Below, piece by piece: positions 53,331 through 60,150 of a stretch of 64,000 nt of DNA. The notes under the pieces are model-generated. The model was not told where the DNA came from and did not search any database. It worked only from the letters and a program-made list of their open reading frames with translations. Source of the stretch: Phycisphaerae bacterium (GTDB taxonomy: Bacteria > Planctomycetota > Phycisphaerae > UBA1845 > UTPLA1); NCBI GenBank assembly GCA_035275405.1, contig DATEMU010000002.1, positions 80,665 to 144,664 on the forward strand. The letters run 5' to 3'. A program made the position numbers and the translations under genes. Each line of letters starts with the position of its first letter. Position 1 is the first letter of the stretch.

Positions 53331-53357
53331 GGTCCTTTTGGTCCCTTAGGTCCCTTA
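53331..53357 (+). repeat. Three 9-bp direct repeats
   Basis: GGTCCTTTT followed by two identical GGTCCCTTA units, between the large secreted protein and amrS. They are too short and too few for CRISPR; possibly a small slippage-born repeat or part of a 3' leader. Confidence 0.6.
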
Positions 53358-53381
53358 TCGTCTTCGCTCCTATACTGCCGT

Positions 53382-54497
53382 ATGGCGGCGATGACCTCGC
53401 TGAAGTCGCTTCTCTCCGAAAACACAATCCCGGGTGACCCCGCGCTGGTCTTTCCCGAGGGCGACGCCCTCCGCTGCGTCGCCTGCGGTCATCGCTGCCT
53501 CATCAAGCCCGGCCGCGCCGGCGTCTGCCGTGTCCGCTTCAACGAAAACGGCGAACTCCGCGTCCCCGGCGGCTACGTCGCCGGTCTCCAGATCGACCCC
53601 ATCGAGAAAAAGCCGTTCTACCACGCCTACCCCGGCCGCGACGCGATGTCCTTTGGCATGCTCGGCTGCGACTACCACTGTGGCTACTGCCAGAACTGGG
53701 TCACCTCGCAGGCCCTTCGCGACGACCAGGCCGTCAGCCTCCCGCGCTTCTGCTCGCCCAGGCAGCTCGCCGACCTCGCCGTCGAAAACGGCACGCCCGT
53801 CGTTGTCTCCACCTACAACGAGCCGCTCATCACCAGCGAATGGGCCGTCGAAGTCTTCAAGGAGGTCTGCGCCCGCGGCCTCGTCTGCGGCTACATCTCC
53901 AACGGCAACGGCACCCCCGAAGTGCTCGACTTCATCCGGCCCTACGTGGACTTGTACAAGGTCGACTTGAAGGGCTTCGATGACAAGCACTACCGCGAAC
54001 TCGGCGGCGTCCTCGCCAACGTCCTCGATACGATCGGCCGCTTGAAGGGAATGGGCTTCTGGGTCGAGATCGTCACCCTCATCGTCCCCGGCTTCAACGA
54101 CAGCGACGCCGAGCTGACCGGCATCGCGAAATTCCTCGCCGGCGTCTCCCGCGACATGCCCTGGCACGTCACCGCCTTCCATCCCGACTACAAGATGCAG
54201 GACAACCAGCGCACCCCCGCCGCCACGCTCCTTCGCGCCTACGACATCGGCAAGGCCGCCGGTCTCCGCTTCGTCTACCCCGGCAACATCCACGGCGGCG
54301 TCGGCGACCGCGAGAACACCTACTGCCCGTCGTGCAATGCTTTGATCATCCGCCGCACCGGCTTCTACGTACACGAGAACCGCATGACCACGCCCGGCAA
54401 ATGCCCCGAGTGCGCCGCCGACATCCCCGGCGTCTTCGAAGCTGACGCCCCCAAACACTCCGACGGCTCCGGCATCCCGCTCCCCGTCTACATGTAA
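53382..54497 (+). CDS. amrS: AmmeMemoRadiSam system radical SAM enzyme
   Basis: Radical SAM protein with the cluster motif CDYHCGYC (CX3CX2C), an N-terminal CxxC...C zinc-like region (CVACGHRCLIKPGRAGVCRVR) and a C-terminal CPSC...CPEC pair. It matches the AmrS group (GGYVAGLQIDPIEKKPFYH, ISNGNGTPEVLDFI, IVTLIVPGFNDSD). The product and partners (AMMECR1 and Memo) are not in the window, and the reaction is not established. TATACT (53371-53376) lies five bases before the ATG. A second in-frame ATG occurs at codon 4. Confidence 0.85.
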   Translation: MAAMTSLKSLLSENTIPGDPALVFPEGDALRCVACGHRCLIKPGRAGVCRVRFNENGELRVPGGYVAGLQIDPIEKKPFYHAYPGRDAMSFGMLGCDYHCGYCQNWVTSQALRDDQAVSLPRFCSPRQLADLAVENGTPVVVSTYNEPLITSEWAVEVFKEVCARGLVCGYISNGNGTPEVLDFIRPYVDLYKVDLKGFDDKHYRELGGVLANVLDTIGRLKGMGFWVEIVTLIVPGFNDSDAELTGIAKFLAGVSRDMPWHVTAFHPDYKMQDNQRTPAATLLRAYDIGKAAGLRFVYPGNIHGGVGDRENTYCPSCNALIIRRTGFYVHENRMTTPGKCPECAADIPGVFEADAPKHSDGSGIPLPVYM

Positions 54498-54605
54498 CCG
54501 CCGCCTTTTTGCCCCGAAGGGGCAAGGGACCTTAGCCACGGGTGGAGCGAAGCGCAACCCGTGGTGACAGTTCCCTAAGATCTTTCCGCCCCGGAGGGGC
54601 GGAGG
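54498..54605. repeat. Cluster of short hairpins before the DUF4258 module
   Basis: In series: GCCCC-GAA-GGGGC, then CCACGGGT/ACCCGTGG around a GGAGCGAAGCGC centre, and CCGCCCC-GGA-GGGGCGG. A repeat mosaic typical of the window's intergenic DNA. Confidence 0.65.
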
Positions 54606-54637
54606 AGGGCCACGCTTCCCTTACAATCCCGCCCATG
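54606..54637 (+). repeat. Left copy of direct repeat flanking the DUF4258/YgiT pair
   Basis: AGGGCCACGCTTCCC, TTACAAT, CCCGCCC, ATG. The right copy, directly before the pseudouridine synthase gene (55353-55383), is almost identical and also ends with ATG. Both hold a TACAAT box six to seven bases before that ATG. Confidence 0.78.
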
Positions 54638-54728
54638 ACGATCCCCGCTGATACCAATCAGAGACCCGCCGTGGTGGGGCGCCGAGTGGCCTTCGAATTT
54701 GCACGATTCTCAGATACAGACATTACTC

Positions 54729-54757
54729 TTGGGCAACGGGGTTTTGACAGGTATGCT
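54729..54757 (+). promoter_or_regulatory. Promoter of the DUF4258 gene
   Basis: TTGGGC (54729-54734), 17 bases, TATGCT (54752-54757), six bases to the ATG at 54764. No ribosome binding site, so leaderless. Confidence 0.55.
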
Positions 54758-54763
54758 GGCCCA

Positions 54764-55081
54764 ATGCCGATCACCGAAAAAGCAATTCGCGCCAAACTCG
54801 CCGTCGGTGAAATCGACTTCACAGTGCACGCGATCATCGAAGCCGCGGAAGACTTGATCTTCGTCGAGGAAATCGAATCCGCGCTTTCCACCGGCGAAAT
54901 CATCGAAGACGACGAAAGCCGACATCGGTGCTTACTATGTGCTTCGCTTGCCAGCGGATTCATTCATGTCGTGCTTGACTACGGCGATTGGCTTCTTGAG
55001 CCAGCAAGCAACCTCGTCGTTGTTACGGTTTATCGGCCTGACCCCGACGAATGGATTGACGAACGAACCCGCAAAACCTAG
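54764..55081 (+). CDS. DUF4258 domain protein, toxin-like
   Basis: A 105-residue protein with the DUF4258 pattern: a conserved His in DFTVHAIIEAAEDL, EEIESALSTGEIIED, and a C-terminal strand pair IHVVLDYG and VVTVYRPDPDEW. DUF4258 proteins sit beside YgiT- or MqsA-like zinc-finger proteins in toxin-antitoxin-like pairs and may act on RNA (inference from family and context). An in-frame ATG at 54635 exists, but the first ~43 residues it adds have no domain, and a promoter lies inside them. The partner starts 12 bases downstream. Confidence 0.72.
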   Translation: MPITEKAIRAKLAVGEIDFTVHAIIEAAEDLIFVEEIESALSTGEIIEDDESRHRCLLCASLASGFIHVVLDYGDWLLEPASNLVVVTVYRPDPDEWIDERTRKT

Positions 55082-55093
55082 AATTGGCTTGTC

Positions 55094-55354
55094 ATGTCCA
55101 AGAAATGTCATCAATGCGGACAGCCCATGACATACGGTCCCGCTAACGTGGACGAGGTTGTTCGCGGCATCCATGTGCGCATGCAAAACGTCCCCGCATG
55201 GACTTGCCCGAGCTGCGGAGCACAGCAGGTCTCTTCGCCCGTCGCCCGCTACCTCTCCGAATACCTCCGGCGACTCTTGACCGACCTTCCTCCCAAGCCT
55301 GACGAACTGGCCCACCCACTCGAAGCCACCGAAGTCGTCTTCGCCGCGAAGTAG
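55094..55354 (+). CDS. YgiT-type zinc finger protein, antitoxin-like
   Basis: An 86-residue protein with CHQCGQP and CPSCGAQ, two CxxC knuckles of the YgiT/MqsA zinc finger. It has HARM-like and WTCPSCGAQ features, and a short C-terminal helix (YLSEYLRRLLTDL) in place of the HTH of full MqsA proteins. Likely antitoxin or accessory of the DUF4258 protein, with which it probably forms an operon. No ribosome binding site is obvious. Its stop overlaps the right copy of the direct repeat. Confidence 0.75.
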   Translation: MSKKCHQCGQPMTYGPANVDEVVRGIHVRMQNVPAWTCPSCGAQQVSSPVARYLSEYLRRLLTDLPPKPDELAHPLEATEVVFAAK

Positions 55355-55383
55355 GGCCACACTTCCCTTACAATCCCCCCATG
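55353..55383 (+). repeat. Right copy of direct repeat flanking the DUF4258/YgiT pair
   Basis: AGGGCCACACTTCCC, TTACAAT, CCCCCC, ATG, the pseudouridine synthase start. It differs from the left copy (54606-54637) at a G/A change and in the C/G run. Confidence 0.78.
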
Positions 55384-56568
55384 CCCCTTGGCGACACCGA
55401 CGACGACGTCCTCCGCGCCGACGACACCGCGCCCGCAGGCGAAGACCTCCTCGCCGAGTTTCAACTTGACGGCCTCCCCGCGCCATCGTCCGCTCCTCCC
55501 ACATCCCACCTCCCACATCCGACATCCGACATCGACGAAGATCCCATCCAGCGCCTCGACACCCCCGACGAAGGCGAACCCCGCCGCGCCGTCATCCACA
55601 TCCGCCGCAAGCTCCCCGGTCGCCGCCTCGACAAGTACCTCATGGCCCGCTTCCCCCGCGTCTCGCGCACGACCCTCCAGCGCCTCATCAAGCAGGGCGA
55701 CATCGTCGTCAACAGCCTGCCCACGAAAAAAAGCTACGAAGTCGAATTCGGCGACATCATCGAGATCACCTTCCCCCCGCCGCCCATCTACGACGTCGCC
55801 CCGGAAGACATCCCCCTCGACATCATCTACGAAGACGACTACGTCCTCGCCCTCAACAAGCCCGCCGGCATCATCGTCCACCCCGCCACCCGCACCCAGG
55901 GCGGCACCATCGCCAACGCCCTCGCCTTCTACTGCCAGACCCTCGCCAAAACCGACGACCCCTTCCGCCCCGGCATCGTCCACCGCCTCGACAAGAACAC
56001 CACCGGCATCATGATCATCGCCAAGACCGACGAGGCCCATTGGCGGCTCTCCAAGCAGTTCGAAGACCGCACCACGCAAAAGATTTACATCGCCATCGTC
56101 CACGGTGAGCCCGAGTTCGACGAAGACGTCATCGACGTCCCCATCGGTCAGCACCCCGTCGTCCACGATCGCTACGTCGCCACCGGTTTCGCCGAGCGAT
56201 TGGGCGGCAAGTTCGAGAAAAAGCTCTCCAAGTCCGCGATCACCCGCTACCGCGTCATCAAGCGCATCCGCGGCTACAGCCTCGTCGAGCTCCACCCCAA
56301 GACGGGTCGCACCCACCAGCTCCGCATCCACATGTCCCACATCCGTCACCCGATCGTCGGCGACCCCTTCTACGGCGGCCGCCACGTCTCCGTGCGCCAG
56401 GTCACCGGCCGCACGACGGACGACGATACGCCACGCTGGACCCGCCAACTCCTCCACGCCTGGCGCCTGACGGTCACGCACCCGATCAAACAAACCCCGC
56501 TCTCACTCGAAGCGCCGCTGGCTACTGATATGAAGCAATTCTTGGAATTGCTTGGCACATCCTTATAG
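55381..56568 (+). CDS. RluA family pseudouridine synthase
   Basis: Converts uridine to pseudouridine in rRNA or tRNA. An acidic N-terminal extension (~1-75) precedes an S4 RNA-binding domain (LDKYLMARFPRVSRTTLQRL to VVNSLPTKKSYEV). The catalytic domain follows: NKPAGIIVHPA, catalytic Asp in RLDKNTTGIMIIAK, and HPKTGRTHQLRIHMSHIRHPIVGD. RluD or RluC type, site unknown. TACAAT (55369-55374) six bases before the ATG implies a leaderless transcript. The extension of low-complexity Pro/Ser/Thr and acidic residues is longer than usual. Confidence 0.88.
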   Translation: MPLGDTDDDVLRADDTAPAGEDLLAEFQLDGLPAPSSAPPTSHLPHPTSDIDEDPIQRLDTPDEGEPRRAVIHIRRKLPGRRLDKYLMARFPRVSRTTLQRLIKQGDIVVNSLPTKKSYEVEFGDIIEITFPPPPIYDVAPEDIPLDIIYEDDYVLALNKPAGIIVHPATRTQGGTIANALAFYCQTLAKTDDPFRPGIVHRLDKNTTGIMIIAKTDEAHWRLSKQFEDRTTQKIYIAIVHGEPEFDEDVIDVPIGQHPVVHDRYVATGFAERLGGKFEKKLSKSAITRYRVIKRIRGYSLVELHPKTGRTHQLRIHMSHIRHPIVGDPFYGGRHVSVRQVTGRTTDDDTPRWTRQLLHAWRLTVTHPIKQTPLSLEAPLATDMKQFLELLGTSL

Positions 56569-57017
56569 CCCCATTCGCGTCTTCGCCCGGAGGGCGCGCG
56601 ATGGTTGCCAGGGACTTCGAGTCCCTGGGAAGGAAGACCCTGCCCCATCCCCCTAATTTGCTGGTGCGAAAATCCCTTCTCGCACTTCTCCCCGCCGGAC
56701 TCCTCCGGCCTTTGTGGCACCGGCTCTCAGCCGGTGTAGGAGGGCGAGGCCCCCGCCGAGCCGCCGTAGCGTCCAGCGCCGCGCCGAGGGGTTGACTTTT
56801 TAGAAACGGTTACTACACTCTTAATGGACCGACGTGTAGTCGGTTGCTCTAGGGTTGTCCGCAATACCGCCTGCGGCCGCCCATGAAAGAGCCCTGGCAA
56901 ACGTGTATCAGATGAATTGGCGGACGCACAAGGAGAAACCCCATGGCAAAACGTCCCAAGAGTAGGCTAGGAACGGGTTGACAATTGGCGTCTGCCCGTC
57001 CGGCCTAGGAGATTTTC
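56569..57017. other. Repeat-rich intergenic region
   Basis: A 449-base gap. It holds a series of short hairpins (CCAGGGAC-TTCGA-GTCCCTGG at 56608-56628, CCGGACTCCTCCGG near 56697, CACCGGCT-CTC-AGCCGGTG at 56719-56737). The second half has a GC drop before a tiny frame with a good ribosome binding site. A TTGACA at 56978-56983 has no matching -10. Confidence 0.5.
56943..56981 (+). CDS. Possible 12-codon leader peptide
   Basis: ATG with AAGGAG nine bases upstream, encoding a basic 12-residue peptide (MAKRPKSRLGTG) and a TGA 36 bases before the next start. It may be a translated leader of the following genes, or chance. Low confidence. Confidence 0.25.
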   Translation: MAKRPKSRLGTG

Positions 57018-57251
57018 ATGAAGAATCTTTTGGACCGGTTCATTGAGCTCGCAACGAAAAAATTGAATTCAGGAAAATGTAAAGAAGGGCAAGCCGACTT
57101 TCTGCGCCAGGCGATCCAGACCCTAGAAGGGGTCAAGCATGATCTCGCCGACGCCTCGAAGGACCGGGCGCCCATCCACCGGAGATTCTGGACTGCAATC
57201 ATGTGCCTCGGCGCGGGGGGAGCGCTGGAGGAAGACATACCTGATGGATGA
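57018..57251 (+). CDS. Small hypothetical protein, 77 aa, coupled to an XRE regulator
   Basis: AGGAG eight bases before the ATG. The protein is helical and basic in the first half (DRFIELATKKLNSGKCKEGQ), without known domain. Its stop overlaps the ATG of the XRE gene by eight bases (ATGGATGA), so translation is probably coupled. The overlap recalls toxin-antitoxin or small-regulator pairs, but the family is not recognised. It begins the accessory islet that includes the TIR gene. Confidence 0.55.
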   Translation: MKNLLDRFIELATKKLNSGKCKEGQADFLRQAIQTLEGVKHDLADASKDRAPIHRRFWTAIMCLGAGGALEEDIPDG

Positions 57252-57546
57252 CAGAATTACTATCGCTGGCGCCGGTAGCGTCCTGAGGCAACTCCGGACC
57301 AAAGCCGGCCTATCCTTGGATGATTTGGCCGGCCGGCTCGATTGGGACAAAGGCCGGCTTTCCAAGTATGAGAATGACCAGCTTGGCCTCTCGCTCGACG
57401 TCATCGAGCAGATCGCCGTTGCCCTCGACCAGCGGGCCGAGCCAGTCATCCTGCGGCTCCTGCAGCACCGTTACCCTTCGCTCGCCTCTCCGCGCTCGAA
57501 GGTCGGAAGATTGCTGCGAGAAGCCGTCGACGAGATGACGCGGTAG
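57244..57546 (+). CDS. XRE family HTH regulator
   Basis: A 100-residue protein with an N-terminal HTH_3 domain: LRQLRTKAGLSLDDLAGRL (helices 1 and 2), DKGRLSKYENDQLGLSL and IAVALDQRAEPV. Probably a repressor of its own operon and perhaps of the TIR gene. An upstream in-frame ATG exists inside the previous gene, but the start at 57244 overlaps that gene's stop and begins the domain. The TIR gene follows after 53 bases with its own promoter. Confidence 0.8.
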   Translation: MDDRITIAGAGSVLRQLRTKAGLSLDDLAGRLDWDKGRLSKYENDQLGLSLDVIEQIAVALDQRAEPVILRLLQHRYPSLASPRSKVGRLLREAVDEMTR

Positions 57547-57547
57547 G

Positions 57548-57575
57548 TTGCGGCCACGCGGTCATACCGTACAAT
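57548..57575 (+). promoter_or_regulatory. Promoter of the TIR gene
   Basis: TTGCGG (57548-57553), a 16-base spacer, TACAAT (57570-57575), then a 24-base leader containing GGAGGG and the ATG. Confidence 0.6.
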
Positions 57576-57599
57576 TCCATTCTCTCGACGGAGGGCCGC

Positions 57600-58607
57600 A
57601 TGAAACTCTTTATTTCTTGGTCCGGTGAAACAAGCAAGCAGATCGCACTAGTGATGCGCGAGTGGGTACGGCTCGTTTTCCCTACGGTGCAACCCTTCCT
57701 TTCGTCGGAGGACATACGGGACGGTGCCCGTTGGAATGAGACTATCGGCAAAGAGCTTTCCGAAACTCAAACAGGTCTGATCTGTCTGACCCCTGAGAAT
57801 CTTCGTGCCCCTTGGATTCACTTCGAGGCAGGTGCCGTTTCAAAGTCGCCAAATACTTCGACCGTCATCGTGCTTCCGTTTGTCGTGAAAGTCTCGGAGG
57901 TTCCCGGCACACTCAGCCAATTTCAGGTTACACCCTGGGAAAAGGAAAAAATCCTGCACCTGGCAAAGACGATTAACAGCCTGCTGCCTTTGGAACACCA
58001 GCGCAAAGAGACTGAACTGGCGAAAGTTTTTGAGATGCACTGGCCGGAACTTGCGAAATCTGTCTCGACGCTTACGGACGGAATCGGAGCGCGAGACGCG
58101 AAGCCGAAGGCGGCAAAGGTCCCGCTGCCGGATCAGCAGGAAGCCATCGAACGAATTCTACTTCTCCTTCAGGAGCAGCAGCGCGCGATCAACGAAATCC
58201 GGGAGCGCATGACTTTGCCGGGTCCAATTCCCATCTATGGTGGGCTCGAAGCCTCTCCCGACAATGCGATACGAAATCGTCTCTGGCGTTCTATAAGACG
58301 GCGCGCGGCCCTAGCGGGAGACTACTCACGGAAGCCAGACATTAAGAAGTTGCTGGCGAACGGCTTGTTTGAAGACGCCGAGTTCAAGATGATCGTTCAA
58401 GCGTTCGATGCCTTTAGAATGGAATTACCCTCCCCAATTGTGCGCGAGGGGTTAAGGGGATTTGCGAATTTGCTGGATGCCAGGACCAAAGCTATGAAGG
58501 AAGCGCGGACGCGAGAAACTCCTCCTCAACAACCGTCGGCGCCACAACAGGCTTACGTCGACGGGAGCCCCGTGACCACACAAACCTCCCCGGCTCCTCC
58601 CCTCTAA
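57600..58607 (+). CDS. TIR domain protein, probable defence effector
   Basis: Residues 1-110 match the TIR_2-type domain: LFISWSGE, FLSSEDIRDGARWN, LICLTPENLRAPWIHFEAGA with the likely catalytic Glu (77). TIR domains of this kind degrade NAD or make cyclic signals in bacterial immunity. The middle has a Gln-rich helix (~180-205, LLLLQEQQRAINEI), and the C-terminal ~110 residues are helical with no recognised domain, possibly the sensor. Its neighbours, an XRE regulator and a DUF4145 protein, suit a small defence locus. No separate phage sensor is evident. Confidence 0.78.
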   Translation: MKLFISWSGETSKQIALVMREWVRLVFPTVQPFLSSEDIRDGARWNETIGKELSETQTGLICLTPENLRAPWIHFEAGAVSKSPNTSTVIVLPFVVKVSEVPGTLSQFQVTPWEKEKILHLAKTINSLLPLEHQRKETELAKVFEMHWPELAKSVSTLTDGIGARDAKPKAAKVPLPDQQEAIERILLLLQEQQRAINEIRERMTLPGPIPIYGGLEASPDNAIRNRLWRSIRRRAALAGDYSRKPDIKKLLANGLFEDAEFKMIVQAFDAFRMELPSPIVREGLRGFANLLDARTKAMKEARTRETPPQQPSAPQQAYVDGSPVTTQTSPAPPL

Positions 58608-58619
58608 TGGTGAACTTAA

Positions 58620-59264
58620 TCACTTTGCGTCGCGCTTTGCGATCGCCTCTAGCTTATCCTTCGGTAACGATACATAAATGTTGTCGATCTCTTTAGGTTC
58701 GCTGATCATTTTGTTGGCAATAAAGTTGACGAGCCGAAAAAGCATGTTTGCAGTCGCTCTGTCGTCACGAAGGTCGATTGTGCCAGGATGTACCGCTTCG
58801 TTTCCGATCACCCGAACGGTGTCCAATGCCTGTTGCACCTTCGTCGGAAGTCCAGCCGCAACTAGAGCTTTGACATCGTCGTTAATATTCTTGCCTTCTT
58901 GTCCAAGGTGACGGCACATTTTTTGGATTGCCAACCTCAAAAGAGCAGCCGCACCTCTCGGCGAATATCCTACAATTGATCTAGCTTCTTCATAATCTTC
59001 CACGATGTCGCGTGGCAAATCCGGATTCGGAGGTTCAGCACCGGAATGCACCGGATATATCATCTTTTCGCCGAGCCAGATCGTCGGGTACTGACAGTGC
59101 TCGCAATTGCTCACCATGAATCGCTTGTCATTAAACTGCTCCCCAAAACCATCCGACCGCTCTCCTGCCCTCAAAAAGTACCAACGCTGCCGACAATAGA
59201 CGTGACAGTTTGCGCAGTTGAACGCCTCAAGCTTCAATTCTGGCAATACGTATTCAGGTTTCAT
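58620..59264 (-). CDS. DUF4145 domain protein
   Basis: A 214-residue protein with an N-terminal zinc-like CxxC pair (CANC and CEHC), then a helical domain with the DUF4145 hallmark YSPRGAAALLRLAIQKMCRHLG and RVIGNEAVHPGTIDL. DUF4145 proteins are common beside restriction and other defence genes and may be HEPN-related; a standard RX4-6H site is not seen here. It converges with the TIR gene, leaving 12 bases between stops, so its inclusion in the same system is plausible but unproven. Confidence 0.75.
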   Translation of the reverse strand: MKPEYVLPELKLEAFNCANCHVYCRQRWYFLRAGERSDGFGEQFNDKRFMVSNCEHCQYPTIWLGEKMIYPVHSGAEPPNPDLPRDIVEDYEEARSIVGYSPRGAAALLRLAIQKMCRHLGQEGKNINDDVKALVAAGLPTKVQQALDTVRVIGNEAVHPGTIDLRDDRATANMLFRLVNFIANKMISEPKEIDNIYVSLPKDKLEAIAKRDAK

Positions 59265-59520
59265 TCGAACTCAGCATTTGATACCTAGATGGGCTCGTAC
59301 GCCAAAACGCTAAGGAACCCGAATTAGAGGCCCGCCAACGCGGATCGCAAGTATCATTCGGGCTCCTTCAAGCGGAGTATCTTCGCAGATGCGAAATCTG
59401 TTGTCGAGCCCATATTCCGTTAGTCAAGACGTCAATTACCCGTCCCGGTGCCTCCCCGCTCCGCTCCCCCCTCAACTCTGTCGCCTTTGCTGTCCAAACT
59501 CCGCCCCGTGAAAAGAAAGC

Positions 59521-59552
59521 AAAAAAAGAACGCCGCCCAAACAGGCGGCGTT
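59521..59552 (-). terminator. Strong minus-strand terminator hairpin
   Basis: AACGCCGCC-CAAACA-GGCGGCGTT, nine-base perfect arms, followed on the minus strand by CTTTTTTT. No gene with a good start was seen upstream on that strand, so it may end a non-coding transcript or the kinase readthrough. Confidence 0.72.
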
Positions 59553-59607
59553 CCGGGACGTTCACTCCCTAAAAGTAGTGGTGGCGGTTACTGCCGAAGG
59601 AAGGCCT

Positions 59608-59719
59608 GAGGCTTGAGACCTGAGGCTTGAGGGGAGGTAAGTGCTTTCAAGAAGCCTCTGTACCTCCATGCCCTCCGCTTCTCCGCGCCTCAAGCCTGTA
59701 GCCTCAAGTCTCAAGCCTC
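59608..59719. repeat. Nested inverted repeat of GAGGCTTGAG units
   Basis: Two GAGGCTTGAG units (59608-59631) face CTCAAGCC and CTCAAGTCTCAAGCCTC (59689-59719). The arms can form alternative pairings. The 57 bases between the arms include a GC-rich block. Confidence 0.65.
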
Positions 59720-59726
59720 TTTTTAC

Positions 59727-59972
59727 AGGGAGCAGTGAGCACGTATACAGGCAGCGGACAAAAAGAGCGGCGAAGCCCCCGTTGTCGTCGAGCCTATGGC
59801 TTACGGCTTCTGGCTGACGGCTCCCCGCCCCGGAGTTTCCGCGCCCATGCGACCAAAATTCATGAATTTCAGCCCAATTCAACCACTCATTTTTTTTTCG
59901 CGCCCCCCGCGCCTTCGTGCCTATGTGCCTCCGTGCCTTCGTGCCTCTCTGTATTCGTTCCGCCCTGTTCCG
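59727..59972 (+). repeat. 246-bp direct repeat, left copy
   Basis: From AGGGAGCAGTGAGC to CGCCCTGTTCCG, largely conserved with 63612-63858. Shared blocks include GTTGTCGTCGAGCCTATGG, CAGCCCAATTCAACCACTC, a long T run and GCGCCTTCGTGCCTATGTG. Any coding potential is not conserved. It flanks the hybrid kinase with its twin. Confidence 0.8.
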
Positions 59973-60150
59973 TCCTGTTCCACCAAACAAAACCGATCTC
60001 CGCGCCGGAGTTTACCCGCCGTGGCGGGTGTCCTCCGTGCTGAGGTGTTCCATTATTTTCCGTTATTCTCCGGCCCAAAAAAGAATCCGGCCTGGGTGCC
60101 CGCTGGCGTTGCCGTCGTCCAGCCCCATCCCGCTAAACCAAATCGCTCGG

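Larger units (their letters stand above)
59265..60150. other. Repeat-rich intergenic region before the CHASE3 kinase
   Basis: An 886-base gap without a supported gene. It holds a minus-strand terminator (59521-59552), a nested inverted repeat (59608-59719), the first copy of a 246-bp repeat (59727-59972) and a GC-rich remainder to the kinase stop. Confidence 0.5.

Noticed and set aside
53331..53357. Possible CRISPR or direct-repeat array
   Set aside because: Only three adjoining 9-base units with no spacers.
56978..56983. TTGACA box before the 77-aa gene
   Set aside because: No -10 element at suitable spacing; the downstream bases are GC-rich.
59368..59565. 65-codon minus-strand frame with GGGAG nearby
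   Set aside because: It runs through the terminator hairpin and its T-run. The ribosome-site match overlaps the GTG.
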